Shown here one piece after another: positions 11,511 to 23,004 of a stretch of DNA of 64,000 nt. The first letter of the stretch is position 1. Each line of letters starts with the position of its first letter. The position numbers were made by a program, and so were the translations under genes. The DNA is from Oehlia diaphana. Lineage: Eukaryota > Glomeromycota > Glomeromycetes > Glomerales > Glomeraceae. A model generated the notes under the pieces. That model worked only from the letters and a program-made list of their open reading frames with translations. It ran no database searches and had not been told where the DNA came from. The DNA lies in contig QZLH01000105.1 of NCBI GenBank assembly GCA_003833135.1, positions 54,049 through 118,048 on the forward strand, written 5' to 3'.

Positions 11511-12619
11511 TGATGCACGCTTTCGTTGCTGCTGTAATTGAAACTCCAATACCATTAAAAAACGTCAGGAATCAAGTACAAATTTGCGAAAATATAGTCA
11601 CCAAGATTAAATATGAGGATAAATTAGATGTAACGAAAAACAAGCACGTTTATATTAGAAGCAACTAATTGGTACTTAGCTGTTTACAATTAATTAATTA
11701 AATTGCTTTTCATTTTCTGACTCGCGTTTTTTTTATTCAATAGACGGCTGTAGTTAACTATTACGATGGTATGAATGCAGAATCAACAATTGAGGAATCT
11801 TTTTCAACAGGTAACTATATTAAAAGTGCAAATGTACAACTTATTACAATTAGTATTCGTTCTGGGTGCCCAGTTTTTGTGAAATTGACGATGTTTAAGA
11901 TAGTAACTTATCCTAGTGTACAGGGATGTTGTACACAATTACTTACGATAATAATGAATGTATTCCCAAAGAGGATTTTATTCTTAAATTTTGGTAATGG
12001 TTTATCAAAAACTTTTAACTTTCTTCAGCAATACTAATTTTTATATGAAGAAAAATTTATTAATAAATTCATAATTAACTAACATAAGAACAATTATGAA
12101 TTAAATTAAAGAAGTTTATTTCTTTGAATATTGCGATATTTAACGGCGAGAATGTTTTTTTTTTTTGCTAATCAAGGGAAATTCGAAAATTGGGAGTACT
12201 TTGCTTATGTTTTTAGTAGAATATCATTTATCATTATTAAATTTCATAAACGGACGAAAATCGTTCAATTCCCAAAGCATCCTGACCTTTCTCATGGCCA
12301 ATAATGGGAATACAACTATAAAGATATTTCTGTCAGTTTGAAATTTAATATAATTAATCGAAATTTTGTTTCTTGATGTTGCGGTAAAGGGTAAAAGTGC
12401 AATTTAATTTGCTTTACTTGATCGTAATGATACTAATTTTTCTTGCAAAACGTGATGGTCTTACTCCACTCATTTGTATAATAAGCGTAGTTTCAAGCAT
12501 GAACAATTCATTTTACAAAATGAGATTGGTTCAGCAGTTATTAAAAATGCAGTAACAAACGTTATTGACAATTTTAAATTTTTGCTTGAAATTTTGGATG
12601 ATGACGAATATATAATATA
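11511..12619 (+). pseudogene. Decayed gene of unknown family
   Basis: I do not recognise the family. Several stretches read like real protein. 11514-11668 encodes about 51 residues starting MHAFVAAVIETPIPLKNV. A segment after a possible acceptor at 11745 contains VVNYYDGMNAESTIEESF. A frame near 11935 reads TYDNNECIPKEDFILKFW. 12404-12619 contains FKHEQFILQNEIGS and ends LLEILDDDEYII before TAA. The frame changes several times, and stops interrupt it (for example TGA at about 12454). Either several introns or, more likely, decay explains this. It begins right after the satellite ends. Confidence 0.4.
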
Positions 12620-13572
12620 AATATTGAACTTAATAACTCTCAGATAAGCTTATATGGTTATTTAAAATTATTGTTCTCCTTACCTGTAAAGAAAGTTATC
12701 GAACTAATACAAAAAATAATGATCAAACTTTAGACGTATTGAACTACCTAATATTTTACTGAAATAGATATAATTAAATTACTGGTTGCCGCTAATTATT
12801 AAAAAATGTTAAGGCTAATTATCTTAACATGATAAAATGCGAATTATTTTGATATTTAGTTTAGTTCGTAATAACTTTGGTTTAATGAGTTAATGTGTTG
12901 CGACAGCACGATCAAAAAATATTCATTCATTTTTTTTTTCAACATATATTGCTTTCATAGATTTTGAAAATTTCGCCAACTGTAAACTGTAATCAAAAAG
13001 GTAAGATTCTATGATGAAAATTTTGTCAGCATTTGGCAACAAATCTTGTAGTAATTGAACGATGGTTACTTTGACTATTCACGTAATAAAAAAAAAAAGA
13101 ATAACAAATACCATTATTATAAATAACGATTTATAAAAAGAATTTTTTTCTTAATAATACAAAATATTATATCAAAGAATCGGTCTCTAAGATAATCTTT
13201 GAATACTTAGTACTAGGGATATGCACAATTTCTCTTTATACAAATAGGGAGTAGTTACTTTTTGCATTATGTATTTCCCTATGTATAATATTTACATAGA
13301 TCTGATAATTTGTTGTCGTACAAGAATTGGAGAACCAAAAATAATATTACCATTGAAAAAAATTTAAATAGATATGAAATAAAAGATCTGCCGGTTAAAT
13401 ATTTAACCATTGTTCGTGACAATCATTGAAATCCATTGAAGTCATAGTAGTTGTTACACTACATTTTGTGCATTAATAATAAAAAAAAAAAAATTTTTTT
13501 TGAAAAAAATTTTTTTTTTTTTTTATATTCATTCCTTACACACAACACACACATATACATATAAAATTTTAA
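12620..13572. other. AT-rich upstream region of F-box gene
   Basis: No gene supported. Just upstream of the next start codon lies an A-run/T-run stretch (13482-13524) and a short CA-rich leader (ACACACAACACACACATATA), consistent with a fungal core promoter and 5' untranslated region. No TATA box is certain. Confidence 0.4.
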
Positions 13573-14991
13573 ATGTCGCAACTTATTGAAGATTGTTTAA
13601 GAATTATTTTCACTGAATTTAAAAATGATTCAAATTCTTTATATTCATGTATGTTAGTAAATAAATATTGGTGTCAAATAGTTATACCAATATTATGGAA
13701 AAATCCTTATATGTTAAAAAATATTTCTCATAAAAAACTTTATAATACAATATTTAATTTATTACCAGAAGAATCAAAACAATTTTTATTAAATAATAAT
13801 ATTAAATTACCATTAAATACTACTAAGAAAGTATTATCAACTAAACCATTATTTAATTATATTAGTTTATCATCAAAAATTTCATTAGAATTTATTGATG
13901 ATATGATAAGAACGTTAATTAAGAAAGAATTTGAATATGATAAATATAAAAAATTAGAACAAGAAATTTATAAATTATTTATAAATAATTGTAAAGTTAT
14001 TAAAGATTTTTATTGGAAAACTACACAACCTTTACTTGAATATACAGGAGCTTCAAATTGTTTTTCTCAATTATATGCTTTAACTATTGATTTACAATTT
14101 GTGAATTCATCATCATTATTTGATATGGCGAAAATTTGTCAAAATATTGAAGATTTAAAAGTTTGGTATTGTAATGGTGATATTCCAGGATTAATTATGT
14201 TAATTGATGTTCAAAAAAATTTACAATCATTATTTATTTATTTTATGGAAGTAGAGGAACCATGTGTACAATTAAGTGAAGTAATAGAAAGAAAAGCTAG
14301 TACAATAAAAAAATTTACCATGGAACCATTTATTGCTACACTTTCACCTAAATTTTTTCCTTTATTAATAAATTTACAACATTTAGATCTTAGGAATATG
14401 ATTAAAATGAAAAAAGAAATTGTGGGATTACAAGAATGGAAAAATTATTTATCTATTTCTTCATTTCCAAATCTTCATTGTCTTAAAACTATATATTTAC
14501 CAATACGTTTTAATTGTATGTTGATTGAAAAATCTCATGGAAGTATAGTAGAAATTAATATAAGTCGACATAGTTATAATAGAACTCCTTTACATTCAGA
14601 AAAATTAATTGAAGCAATTTCAAAAAATTGTCCAAAATTAGAGAAATTAACTATTGATGTTGAACTTAAAAATTTAAGTGGAATAAAAGATATTTTATTA
14701 AATTGTTCACAATTAAAAAGAATAAGACTTTCATTATGTAATGAAGGTAGATTAAATGTTTGTGATGAATTATTAGAAATCTTGGTTAAATTTTCACCAA
14801 ATACTTTAAATAGTTTTTCATTAAATAAATGGAAATTTTCTGTTGATAGTTTACAATCTTTTTTTGAAAGTTGGAGAAATAGATTTCCAATTATATTTGA
14901 TTTATATTTTGGTAATTTTACTGAAGAACATAAAGTTATTATTAAAAAATATTTTGATGAAGGAATAATTAAGGAAACAAATTTTTTATAA
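13573..14991 (+). CDS. F-box protein with LRR-like C-terminal region
   Basis: An intronless frame of 472 residues. The first 45 residues form an F-box (MSQLIEDCLRIIF, then LYSCMLVNKYWC, then IPILWKNPY), the Skp1-binding helix bundle of SCF ubiquitin ligases. The rest is long and leucine-rich with irregular repeats (for example LTIDLQFVNSSSLFDMAKIC, and LEKLTIDVELKNL followed by LLNCSQLKRIRLS). This resembles the degenerate LRR-type substrate-recognition region seen in expanded fungal F-box families. It is predicted to recruit an unknown substrate for ubiquitination. Start chosen: the ATG directly gives MSQL, as in the tandem paralogue at 17367. No damage is seen. Its neighbour 2.4 kb downstream is a close paralogue. 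Confidence 0.9.
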   Translation: MSQLIEDCLRIIFTEFKNDSNSLYSCMLVNKYWCQIVIPILWKNPYMLKNISHKKLYNTIFNLLPEESKQFLLNNNIKLPLNTTKKVLSTKPLFNYISLSSKISLEFIDDMIRTLIKKEFEYDKYKKLEQEIYKLFINNCKVIKDFYWKTTQPLLEYTGASNCFSQLYALTIDLQFVNSSSLFDMAKICQNIEDLKVWYCNGDIPGLIMLIDVQKNLQSLFIYFMEVEEPCVQLSEVIERKASTIKKFTMEPFIATLSPKFFPLLINLQHLDLRNMIKMKKEIVGLQEWKNYLSISSFPNLHCLKTIYLPIRFNCMLIEKSHGSIVEINISRHSYNRTPLHSEKLIEAISKNCPKLEKLTIDVELKNLSGIKDILLNCSQLKRIRLSLCNEGRLNVCDELLEILVKFSPNTLNSFSLNKWKFSVDSLQSFFESWRNRFPIIFDLYFGNFTEEHKVIIKKYFDEGIIKETNFL

Positions 14992-17366
14992 ATTTATATA
15001 GACAATATATATTGATATATATATATATATATATTTTAATGCCTTATATTTAAAAAATTAGAAACAATTAGAGACATTTTTAGTGTATCAAATAAAAATA
15101 TTTAATCAAACAAAAAAAAATGGTATTTAGTATTGTATACAGAGCTCTTTATTTGCTCAATGATATTTAGTATCATGTGAACAAGTATTGTTAATAACTT
15201 ATTAACGTAATTATTATATTAGTTAGATTCAAATTTATAGGATCAGACGAATACCAATTAATATTTAATATTTTGAATTTTCCAAATTCAAAATCGTACA
15301 AATTGTACGGAAATTATTGAAATTTATCTTATTACTCGATATTACAGAATTATGGGTCATGAAAACAAAATTCAGTATTTCAAATTAATGATTATGTTCT
15401 ATATTATTTTAAAAAATTTAAAAAATTATTATAATTGATTTACAAGTGTGGTAAAATACAAAAGTGAATTTTATAAGTTATAGTAAAAGTTGAAGTACTT
15501 ACTTTGCGTTCAACTAATAATTTGCAATATCTTAAATTAACCTATTTTTAAAATTCCTTTATCGAATCAGAATTAATTTGTTATAATTATTTCATATAAA
15601 AAAATCGATAAATTGGTTTTAATTGAAAAAACGGAATATTCGGATTTATTACGAAATCCTAACGATCAAAAATCCAATTATAATCATTATACTACAAACC
15701 CGAAGTTCACATTTTCCCGGAACTTATTACTTATTATCATGAATAAATTTTAAGAATAATTTATTAAAATGGGGGTAGTTTGTTTTTCGTGAGGTTCATT
15801 TGTCCCAGTCGCTGATGAGAAACTAACAATTTTATTTATATGGCCTAATAAAGAAACGATACTTTTCTCTTATTTTTCTTATTTTCAACTAGATTGTAAT
15901 CAGTATATTAAAAACAAATAAAAAAAAGGTAATATCTTTATGATGCAAATTCTTTTTTTTTTTAAAAAAAAAATATTTTTTAACTCAGAATAAACATTAA
16001 TAATGATTCATTGATTTTTGCGGAGTATTATTAAAATCTTTACATATTATTAAGTCTTTATATATTAATAAAAATATTTTAAATTGTTACGTCTATAAAG
16101 TCTATAAAAAAAAGTAATATGTAAATTAAAGAAAAGATACCGGAATATTCATAGTGAATTTGATCGAGCAAATCGTGCACGATTATTGATTGGTCCGAGT
16201 TAATTAATGATCAATTGATCGAGCGCCTATACGAACTATGTGATCGACCAAATTTCATAATTCGGGCCAAAATTATTACTAGTTGGTTTTGACGAATAAA
16301 TCTACGAACACGTGCCATTCATCCAATTAAATATCTGATATGTTACACGTGATCAATCAACTATGATCGAAAGTCGATCGATCAATCCCGAATTTTTTTC
16401 TCTCAATATTCATTGTTATTTTGCCATTTCATTGTTGTCAAGTATTGTGCAAATACTTTTATATCAGATATCTCGCTTCTTAACGGTAAATAATATTATT
16501 AGCATAAAATGTTTTATAACGTGTATTCAATTATTCAATTATTAAACTTTTTGACATTTTTTCCAACTTGTCACTTGGTTCGTTACGCTAAATAAAAACT
16601 GCAAAATTACCATAAATAATGGATATATTATATATATGATTATGTATACCTTAATATTACATACAGGATTAATCATAAATGAAAATTGATCTGCAGTATA
16701 TTTATCTGTTCGTGGCTTCATACATTACGTCATACGGACATTCAACAAATAAACGATTGTCCTTAAAAATGATTTTAACAATAAAAAAAAAATTCATTGA
16801 TACATCAACCTTAATACATTTTTCCTTTTTGTTAATCAAAAACACACTATTAGGATAAGAAATTCCGAAAAAAAACAATTGTTTACAAAATAATGGATGC
16901 GTGGGTAGTACTTTTGTTGGACTTTTTCAGTAATATTTATAAGAAATCGGAGTTTAGCTTATGATTATCATAATGTGTCACACCATTTTCTTGTTTAATT
17001 ATTTTCGCTTATTTCGCAGACGAGTTACTTTGTAAAAAAAAAAAATTTTGCATTATACATAATATACATTAAATATATCCTTGCATTTTTTTGCGCAAAA
17101 TTACCAAAAATAATTATCGTTTTTTTTTGTGAAATTTTTTATTAATATCCGATAAACTATTTTATGCCCGATAAACTAGAAAAAAAAAAATACTCTTATT
17201 ATTGATCTGCAAAACTGTCGGTTAAATGTTAACCCTTTGCGATTTTAATTAAAGATACTGTATCGGGTTACACAACATTCACAAGTGTTTGCATTTTTTA
17301 TATAAAAAAAAAACGAAAAATTCTTTTTTTTTTCTTCTTTTTTCTTTTTTCATGAAAAAACAAAAC
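14992..17366. other. Intergenic region between tandem F-box genes
   Basis: About 2.4 kb with no convincing gene. A TA repeat lies just after the first gene (about 15015-15035). Around 16160-16400 the motifs TGATCGA, GATCGACC and TCGATCGATCA recur, suggesting a small old repeat. The last 80 bases before the second F-box start are T-rich with runs of TTTCTTC, probably the leader of that gene. Confidence 0.4.
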
Positions 17367-17624
17367 ATGTCACAACTTACTGAAGATTGTTTAAGAATCA
17401 TTTTTATTGAATTAAAAAATGATTTAAATACTTTATATTCATGTATTTTGGTTAATAGATATTGGTGTAGAATAGCAATACCAATATTATGGAAAAATCC
17501 TTATAATCATAAAAATATTTCAAATAATAATAAATTTTATAATACCATAATAAATTTTTTACCTGAAAATTCCAAACAATTCTTATTAGAAAATGATATT
17601 GAATTACCTTTTTTAAAAACATTC

Positions 17625-17665
<41 letters not shown>

Positions 17666-18896
17666 TCAATCATCAAATCAATCATTATTTAATTATATTA
17701 GTTTTTCATCACAAATTTCTTCAAAATTTATTAATAAAATTATAAAATCATTTTTATTAAAGAATGAATTTGATCTTGATAAATATAAAAAATTAGAAAA
17801 AGAAATTTACAAATTATTTATAAATAATTGTAAATTTATAAAAGATTTTATTTGGGAAACTACTCAACCTTTATATAAATATAATGGAGTAACAAATTGT
17901 TTTTCACAACTTTGTATTTTAACTATTGATCTTCAATTTGTTAATTCTGAATCATTATTTGGTATGTCAAAAATTTGTCAAAATATTGAAGATTTAAGAG
18001 TACATTATTATAGTTCAAAAAGAGATAGTCCAGGATTAATTAAATTTCTTGAAATTCAAAGAAATTTAAAATCATTATATTTACATTTTAAGATTAAAAG
18101 TATTAGGAAACAATCTATTAAATTAAGTGAAATTATTGAAAGTAAATCTAAAACATTAAAAAAACTTATTATTGGACCAACTATTACTTTAATTTCACCA
18201 AAATTTCTTCCATCATTAATTAATTTGGAACATTTAGAATTTACTAATAGTATGAATATGTTGAAAAAAGAGATTATAGAATTACAAGAATGGGAAAATT
18301 ATTTATCTATTACATCATTACCAAAACTTCGATATATTAAAACTGGATTATGTTTACCTATTAGTAATGATTATAAATTAATTGAAAATTCTCATGGTAA
18401 TATAAGAGAAATTAATATATGTAGACGTCGTTTTAATAATAAACGAGATCCTTTACATTCAGAAAAATTAATTGAAATAATTTCTAAATATTGTCCAAAA
18501 GTTGAAAGTTTAACTATTGATGCAGAACTTAAAAATTTGAATGGAATAAGAGATATTTTATTAAATTGTTCTCAATTGAAAAAGATAAAACTTTCATCAT
18601 TTAATAATAAATGGAGATTTATTAATTGTGATGAATTATTAGAAATTTTAATTAAATTATCATCAAATAATTTATATAGTTTTTCATTTAATAGATGGAA
18701 ATTTTCTGTTGAGGGATTAGAATCATTTTTTGAAAGTCGTAGGAATAAACATCCAATTATATTTAATATATATCCTGATCTTTGTCCATTTACTTTAGAA
18801 CATCAAGTGATTGTAAAAAAATATATTGATGAAGGAATAATTAAGAAAACAAATTGTCTTGAACATATTTTATTAGGAATTAACTTCCGTCCCTAG
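17367..18896 (+). CDS. F-box protein with LRR-like region, paralogue of the 13.6-kb gene
   Basis: A 509-residue frame. The F-box occupies about residues 1-47 (MSQLTEDCLRIIF, LYSCILVNRYWC, IPILWKNPY) and is followed by a leucine-rich region collinear with the gene at 13573. Differences: a run of TCA codons gives a polyserine stretch (about 17627-17662), a microsatellite inside the coding sequence, and the C-terminus runs about a dozen residues past the paralogue's end. The frame is open from 17289, giving a T-rich untranslated leader; an ATG at 17352 is possible, but 17367 matches the paralogue. It is predicted to act as an SCF substrate receptor. The pair arose by local duplication. Confidence 0.9.
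17627..17662. repeat. TCA trinucleotide microsatellite (polyserine)
   Basis: An uninterrupted TCA/ATC repeat inside the second F-box gene encodes a serine run, followed by two copies of TCAAATCAA (Ser-Asn-Gln). The F-box paralogue at 13573 has no such run at the same place, so it expanded after duplication. Its length is likely to vary between strains. Confidence 0.85.
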
Positions 18897-19401
18897 AATG
18901 GTCACGTGATTGTATCGACGTCAATGTATGTATCACTTAAATTGTAGTAATATCATTATAGAATTATAAATAAAAATTTTCTATGAATAAATTTACTTAA
19001 AATTTATATAATTAAAATTTATATAATTAATAAATCGAGTTTTATCATATTAAATTTTAAAAACGGTATTTTTGAGCGACCCATTTTATTATTAAGTTTT
19101 AAAGGAATTTATTTTTTCCTAAGGGAATAAGGGAAAATTAATTAACAATTCCTATATTCCACTGCATACATTATATAAAACTATTTGTTATTAATAATTT
19201 TTTTTTTATTTTCATTTTTATAATCATAGTTATTAATAACGAAAAGTATGCTAATATATTATGTTACCTAGAAATCAGTTTTATATCTGTTCTATTTGTT
19301 ATAAGCATAACAATGATAATCCCGATTATTGCCGTTAGCTAAATTGATTGGATGACGTGCTTGGTTGGTTGAAGTTTATTTAATTCATTTAATTCGTAAT
19401 T

Positions 19402-19439
<38 letters not shown>
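18897..19439. other. Intergenic region before gap 1
   Basis: No gene visible. The stretch ends in about 22 T followed by 18 A immediately before the N block, which suggests the assembly stopped at a homopolymer. Confidence 0.5.
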
Positions 19440-19911
19440 NNNNNNNNNNNNNNNNNNNNNNNNNNNNNNNNNNNNNNNNNNNNNNNNNNNNNNNNNNNNN
19501 NNNNNNNNNNNNNNNNNNNNNNNNNNNNNNNNNNNNNNNNNNNNNNNNNNNNNNNNNNNNNNNNNNNNNNNNNNNNNNNNNNNNNNNNNNNNNNNNNNNN
19601 NNNNNNNNNNNNNNNNNNNNNNNNNNNNNNNNNNNNNNNNNNNNNNNNNNNNNNNNNNNNNNNNNNNNNNNNNNNNNNNNNNNNNNNNNNNNNNNNNNNN
19701 NNNNNNNNNNNNNNNNNNNNNNNNNNNNNNNNNNNNNNNNNNNNNNNNNNNNNNNNNNNNNNNNNNNNNNNNNNNNNNNNNNNNNNNNNNNNNNNNNNNN
19801 NNNNNNNNNNNNNNNNNNNNNNNNNNNNNNNNNNNNNNNNNNNNNNNNNNNNNNNNNNNNNNNNNNNNNNNNNNNNNNNNNNNNNNNNNNNNNNNNNNNN
19901 NNNNNNNNNNN
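19440..19911. other. Assembly gap 1 (472 N)
   Basis: Unknown bases. The 78 bases right after the gap (19912-19989) recur exactly at 23578-23655, and the bases before it are a T-run/A-run like the one at about 20027-20082. The gap therefore sits at a repeat and may be a mis-join. Any reading frame drawn across it is meaningless. Confidence 0.95.
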
Positions 19912-19989
19912 TGTTTATTTTTAACATTTATTTTTGGATGTAAACAAACAAAAAAAAAAATTATATATCTTTTCTAATGGTAAAAATTG
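19912..19989 (+). repeat. 78-bp direct repeat, copy 1
   Basis: Starts TGTTTATTTTTAACATTTAT. Identical to 23578-23655, including an 11-base A run. It abuts gap 1. Confidence 0.9.
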
Positions 19990-19991
19990 AA

Positions 19992-20022
<31 letters not shown>

Positions 20023-20023
20023 A

Positions 20024-20082
<59 letters not shown>

Positions 20083-22252
20083 ACCAATTATATAAATTAT
20101 ATATACCTACCTAGTATTCCAAAAGTTATGTTTATCCGATATAATAAATTTCCGATTAAAATTAATAATTTTATACTAAATTCCATGATTTCCCTTTATT
20201 GTTATCTTGGCTAATAATACCTTCGGAGGTATCCTCTATGGTGATCATGATTGACTCATGACATAGTATGAGAGTATTAGTGAAGATTTTAATTGGTGCT
20301 AATCATTAATTTCAATAAATGATTTTTTGGTTACTTCTTACCTTTTAAGTTCATAAATGGGCCGATATTTTTTGGGGTGACATTTATTACTTGGGCGTGA
20401 CAAAATTTTTGGTGGTATCTGAAAATGAGGCATGTGAACGTACGATGACAAATATTCATGTTTACCTTAATTTATTGTAATATTATTACATTAAATATTT
20501 GATTTTTAATTTTTTCGTATTTGCCAAGTCTATTATTTATCGTTCGTTGGATATTATACATACATGTTTGCATGTTTGCATCACATTGCCAATTTCTCAA
20601 TGATGTACAACATACACGACGAGTGATGCTATAGATCATGTGATAAATTTCTATCGTATTTCCATACAAAGTTGATAATATATTTTTAAAAAGCGAGTGA
20701 ATATATTAGGACTAGCAATTTTACCTGCTGTCGTCTATTAAATATTGATATATAGATTTGGTTAATTCAAATGTCACAAGATCAAAAGGAAATATTACAT
20801 ATAAATATACCTCATTTCCGACTATTTATTTCGGAGTTTCAAAAAATTTTAATTTAATAACGGATCTTTTCATATTTGTTTTTGTAATTTCCTTTGATGC
20901 AGTGTGAGTAAAGTAATATTCCAATATTATTTGAAATCCAAGTATTATAAAGATCGACAAAATGACTTTTTACAGGTCTCTATTGTCTATCGAGGAAGTC
21001 TATCGAAATAAAAAAAAGTGATTTATGCCCAGAAAATCGTCCATTTTTGATTGTCGATACTCTAAATATAGTATTTCAGATAATTTAAGTAAAATTTTAT
21101 AAAAAAAAAAATTAAAAAAGGAATTTTTTAACTTTAGGGTTTCACAACATAATGATTCTCTTCATAATAAATGTACAACATTATTATTATTGAACCCGAA
21201 AGCCCTGATTTTTTTTTTTCAATTTGGTTTTTTTTTTTATAAATTTATATGATTTCGGAGTTATAATCTTGGAAAGTGCCGAGAAAAATAAATAACATGC
21301 CGTAAATTGTGGTATCATTGATTCAATGTGTTCTAAAATATCTGCACATTAATTTTTTAATTGCATGTTGGTCATTGCATATGATGGAGTCTAAAACTTT
21401 GATTGAGATAAGAAAAAAAAAAAAGCCATTTTAACTTATTTTCATTAAAAGATAAAAAAAAAAGTTTTATTTCTTTATTTTAATTTAAAAAAAGGGTGTA
21501 GGATAAAGAAGTCAAAGAAGTCATTAAGTTTTATGTTTTAATCCATTTTGAGTCTGAATTCGTTATTTTTAGTATAAGAAAAGAAAAATTTTATGAACTT
21601 TAACGGGAATGTTACACCAAAAGAAATTCTTTTTCACAAATTTATTTTTAAATAAAAAAAAGAGTTTACAAAATTAGTTATACGTAATATAAATACAATA
21701 TAAATAATTATGCATGTTCATCATTAAGTGTTCAACGTAACTCATTTTAAATATTTCATATAGTAACTGTGTAATACAGTATGGTAAAAAAAAAATAAAA
21801 AAAAATGTTACCGAATTTAATAATATATCAAAAAAGTTTATTTTTAATATTTTAAAACTATTTTTTCCCCAATTATTTAATTATTTACCAAAAAAGATGA
21901 TTATTATTTATATTGTTCATCTGAAATGGATGTATGACTATATCACAAATTACTATAATAATTAATATAAAAAAAAAAAAAAATTCGAAGTATCAATGGT
22001 CATTATAATTTTTTTTTCTTGTGATCAATTTTTTATTACCCAATCTGAATAATTAATCTTAATAATGAATAAAAAAAAAAAAAAAAAAAATACATATAAA
22101 TAACTCGATATTTTTCAAATTTTTTTTTTTTTTTTTCTTTCCATTCGGTTTGCGAAAATTTTTGTCTTTTATATATTATTTTTAATACTTAATTCTACAT
22201 TCATTAATAAAAAATTTTCTTATTAAATCAATTTATTTTCATAATAAAAACT
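19990..22252. other. AT-rich intergenic region
   Basis: No gene supported. It contains very long T and A runs (19993-20082) and several shorter ones. The last 150 bases upstream of the secreted-protein gene include TTTTATATATTATTTTTAAT and a T-rich tract, a likely promoter and leader. An open frame on the minus strand at 20472-20669 has no family features. Confidence 0.4.
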
Positions 22253-23004
22253 ATGGCAAAATCATTATTAGCTTTATTATTCGTAGCTTTATATTGTACT
22301 TCATACGCCAACGCTGGATATGAAGTAACATCTCCAACTACAGGGACTTTAATAAACGCTGGTGATTATACCAGTGTTAATTGGATTATAAATAATGTTG
22401 GTCCAACCGAACAACTAGTTAATGTTATTTTAAATAATGGTCCCCCAGAAAATTTAACACCTATATATACACTTTGTAGTGGAATTAATCCCAATGTCAA
22501 AAGTATGTGATGTATATCAAGTGAAAAGTGTGCGTTTATTAAAAAGAAAAATATAAACTAACGGAACATATTTCTACTTTAAATTTCTTTAGCATGCAGT
22601 TTTACTGTACCACTTGATATTCCGACTGCGCTTAATTACTCTATCACTATGGGAGGAACACCTGAAAACTACGCATTCGGCAACTATTGTAAGTGAAATT
22701 ATTATTTTTTTTTAAAAAAAAATTTCAAATTTTCAATATTTAACGCTTCTTTCAACGATTTACTTCAGTTACCATTAAAGGTGTAGGGGAAATTCCACCA
22801 AATAATGGTTGTCCAAACATGGGAGGTCATGTATGTAACAGCGCTGATCTTGCGTGTTGTGGTGTAGATGGATTTTGTGGTAAAGGTCCTAATTTCTGTG
22901 GTGCAGGATGTCAACCACAATTTTCTTTGGCTGGTTCTTGTGGTGGAGGAAAAGCTCCAAAAAATCCAAAAAATCCAAAAAACCCTAAACGTAGAAGTAT
23001 CTAG
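22253..23004 (+). CDS. Secreted Kre9/Knh1-like protein with cysteine-rich, chitin-binding-like C-terminus
   Basis: Three exons: 22253-22502, 22593-22688 and 22769-23004, with GT-AG introns of 90 and 80 bases. They give 193 residues, and the phases fit exactly. Residues 1-21 are a clear signal peptide (ends SYANA). Residues about 22-120 match the Kre9/Knh1 N-terminal Ig-like domain of fungal wall proteins (YEVTSPTTGTLINAGD, VNWII, then SITMGG). The last part is cysteine-rich: GCPNMGGHVC, CCGVDGFCGKG and FCGAGCQP. The CC-FCG-FCGAGC spacing recalls hevein-type chitin-binding modules, though part of the usual pattern differs. It ends in three KNP repeats and a basic KRRSI. Predicted to be secreted to the cell wall or apoplast, perhaps binding glucan or chitin. 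An effector role is possible but unproven. Confidence 0.85.

Noticed and set aside
17452..17685. Polymethionine frame on the minus strand
   Set aside because: Antisense of the TCA repeat in the F-box gene.
19365..19943. Long frames across gap 1
   Set aside because: They consist of N bases.
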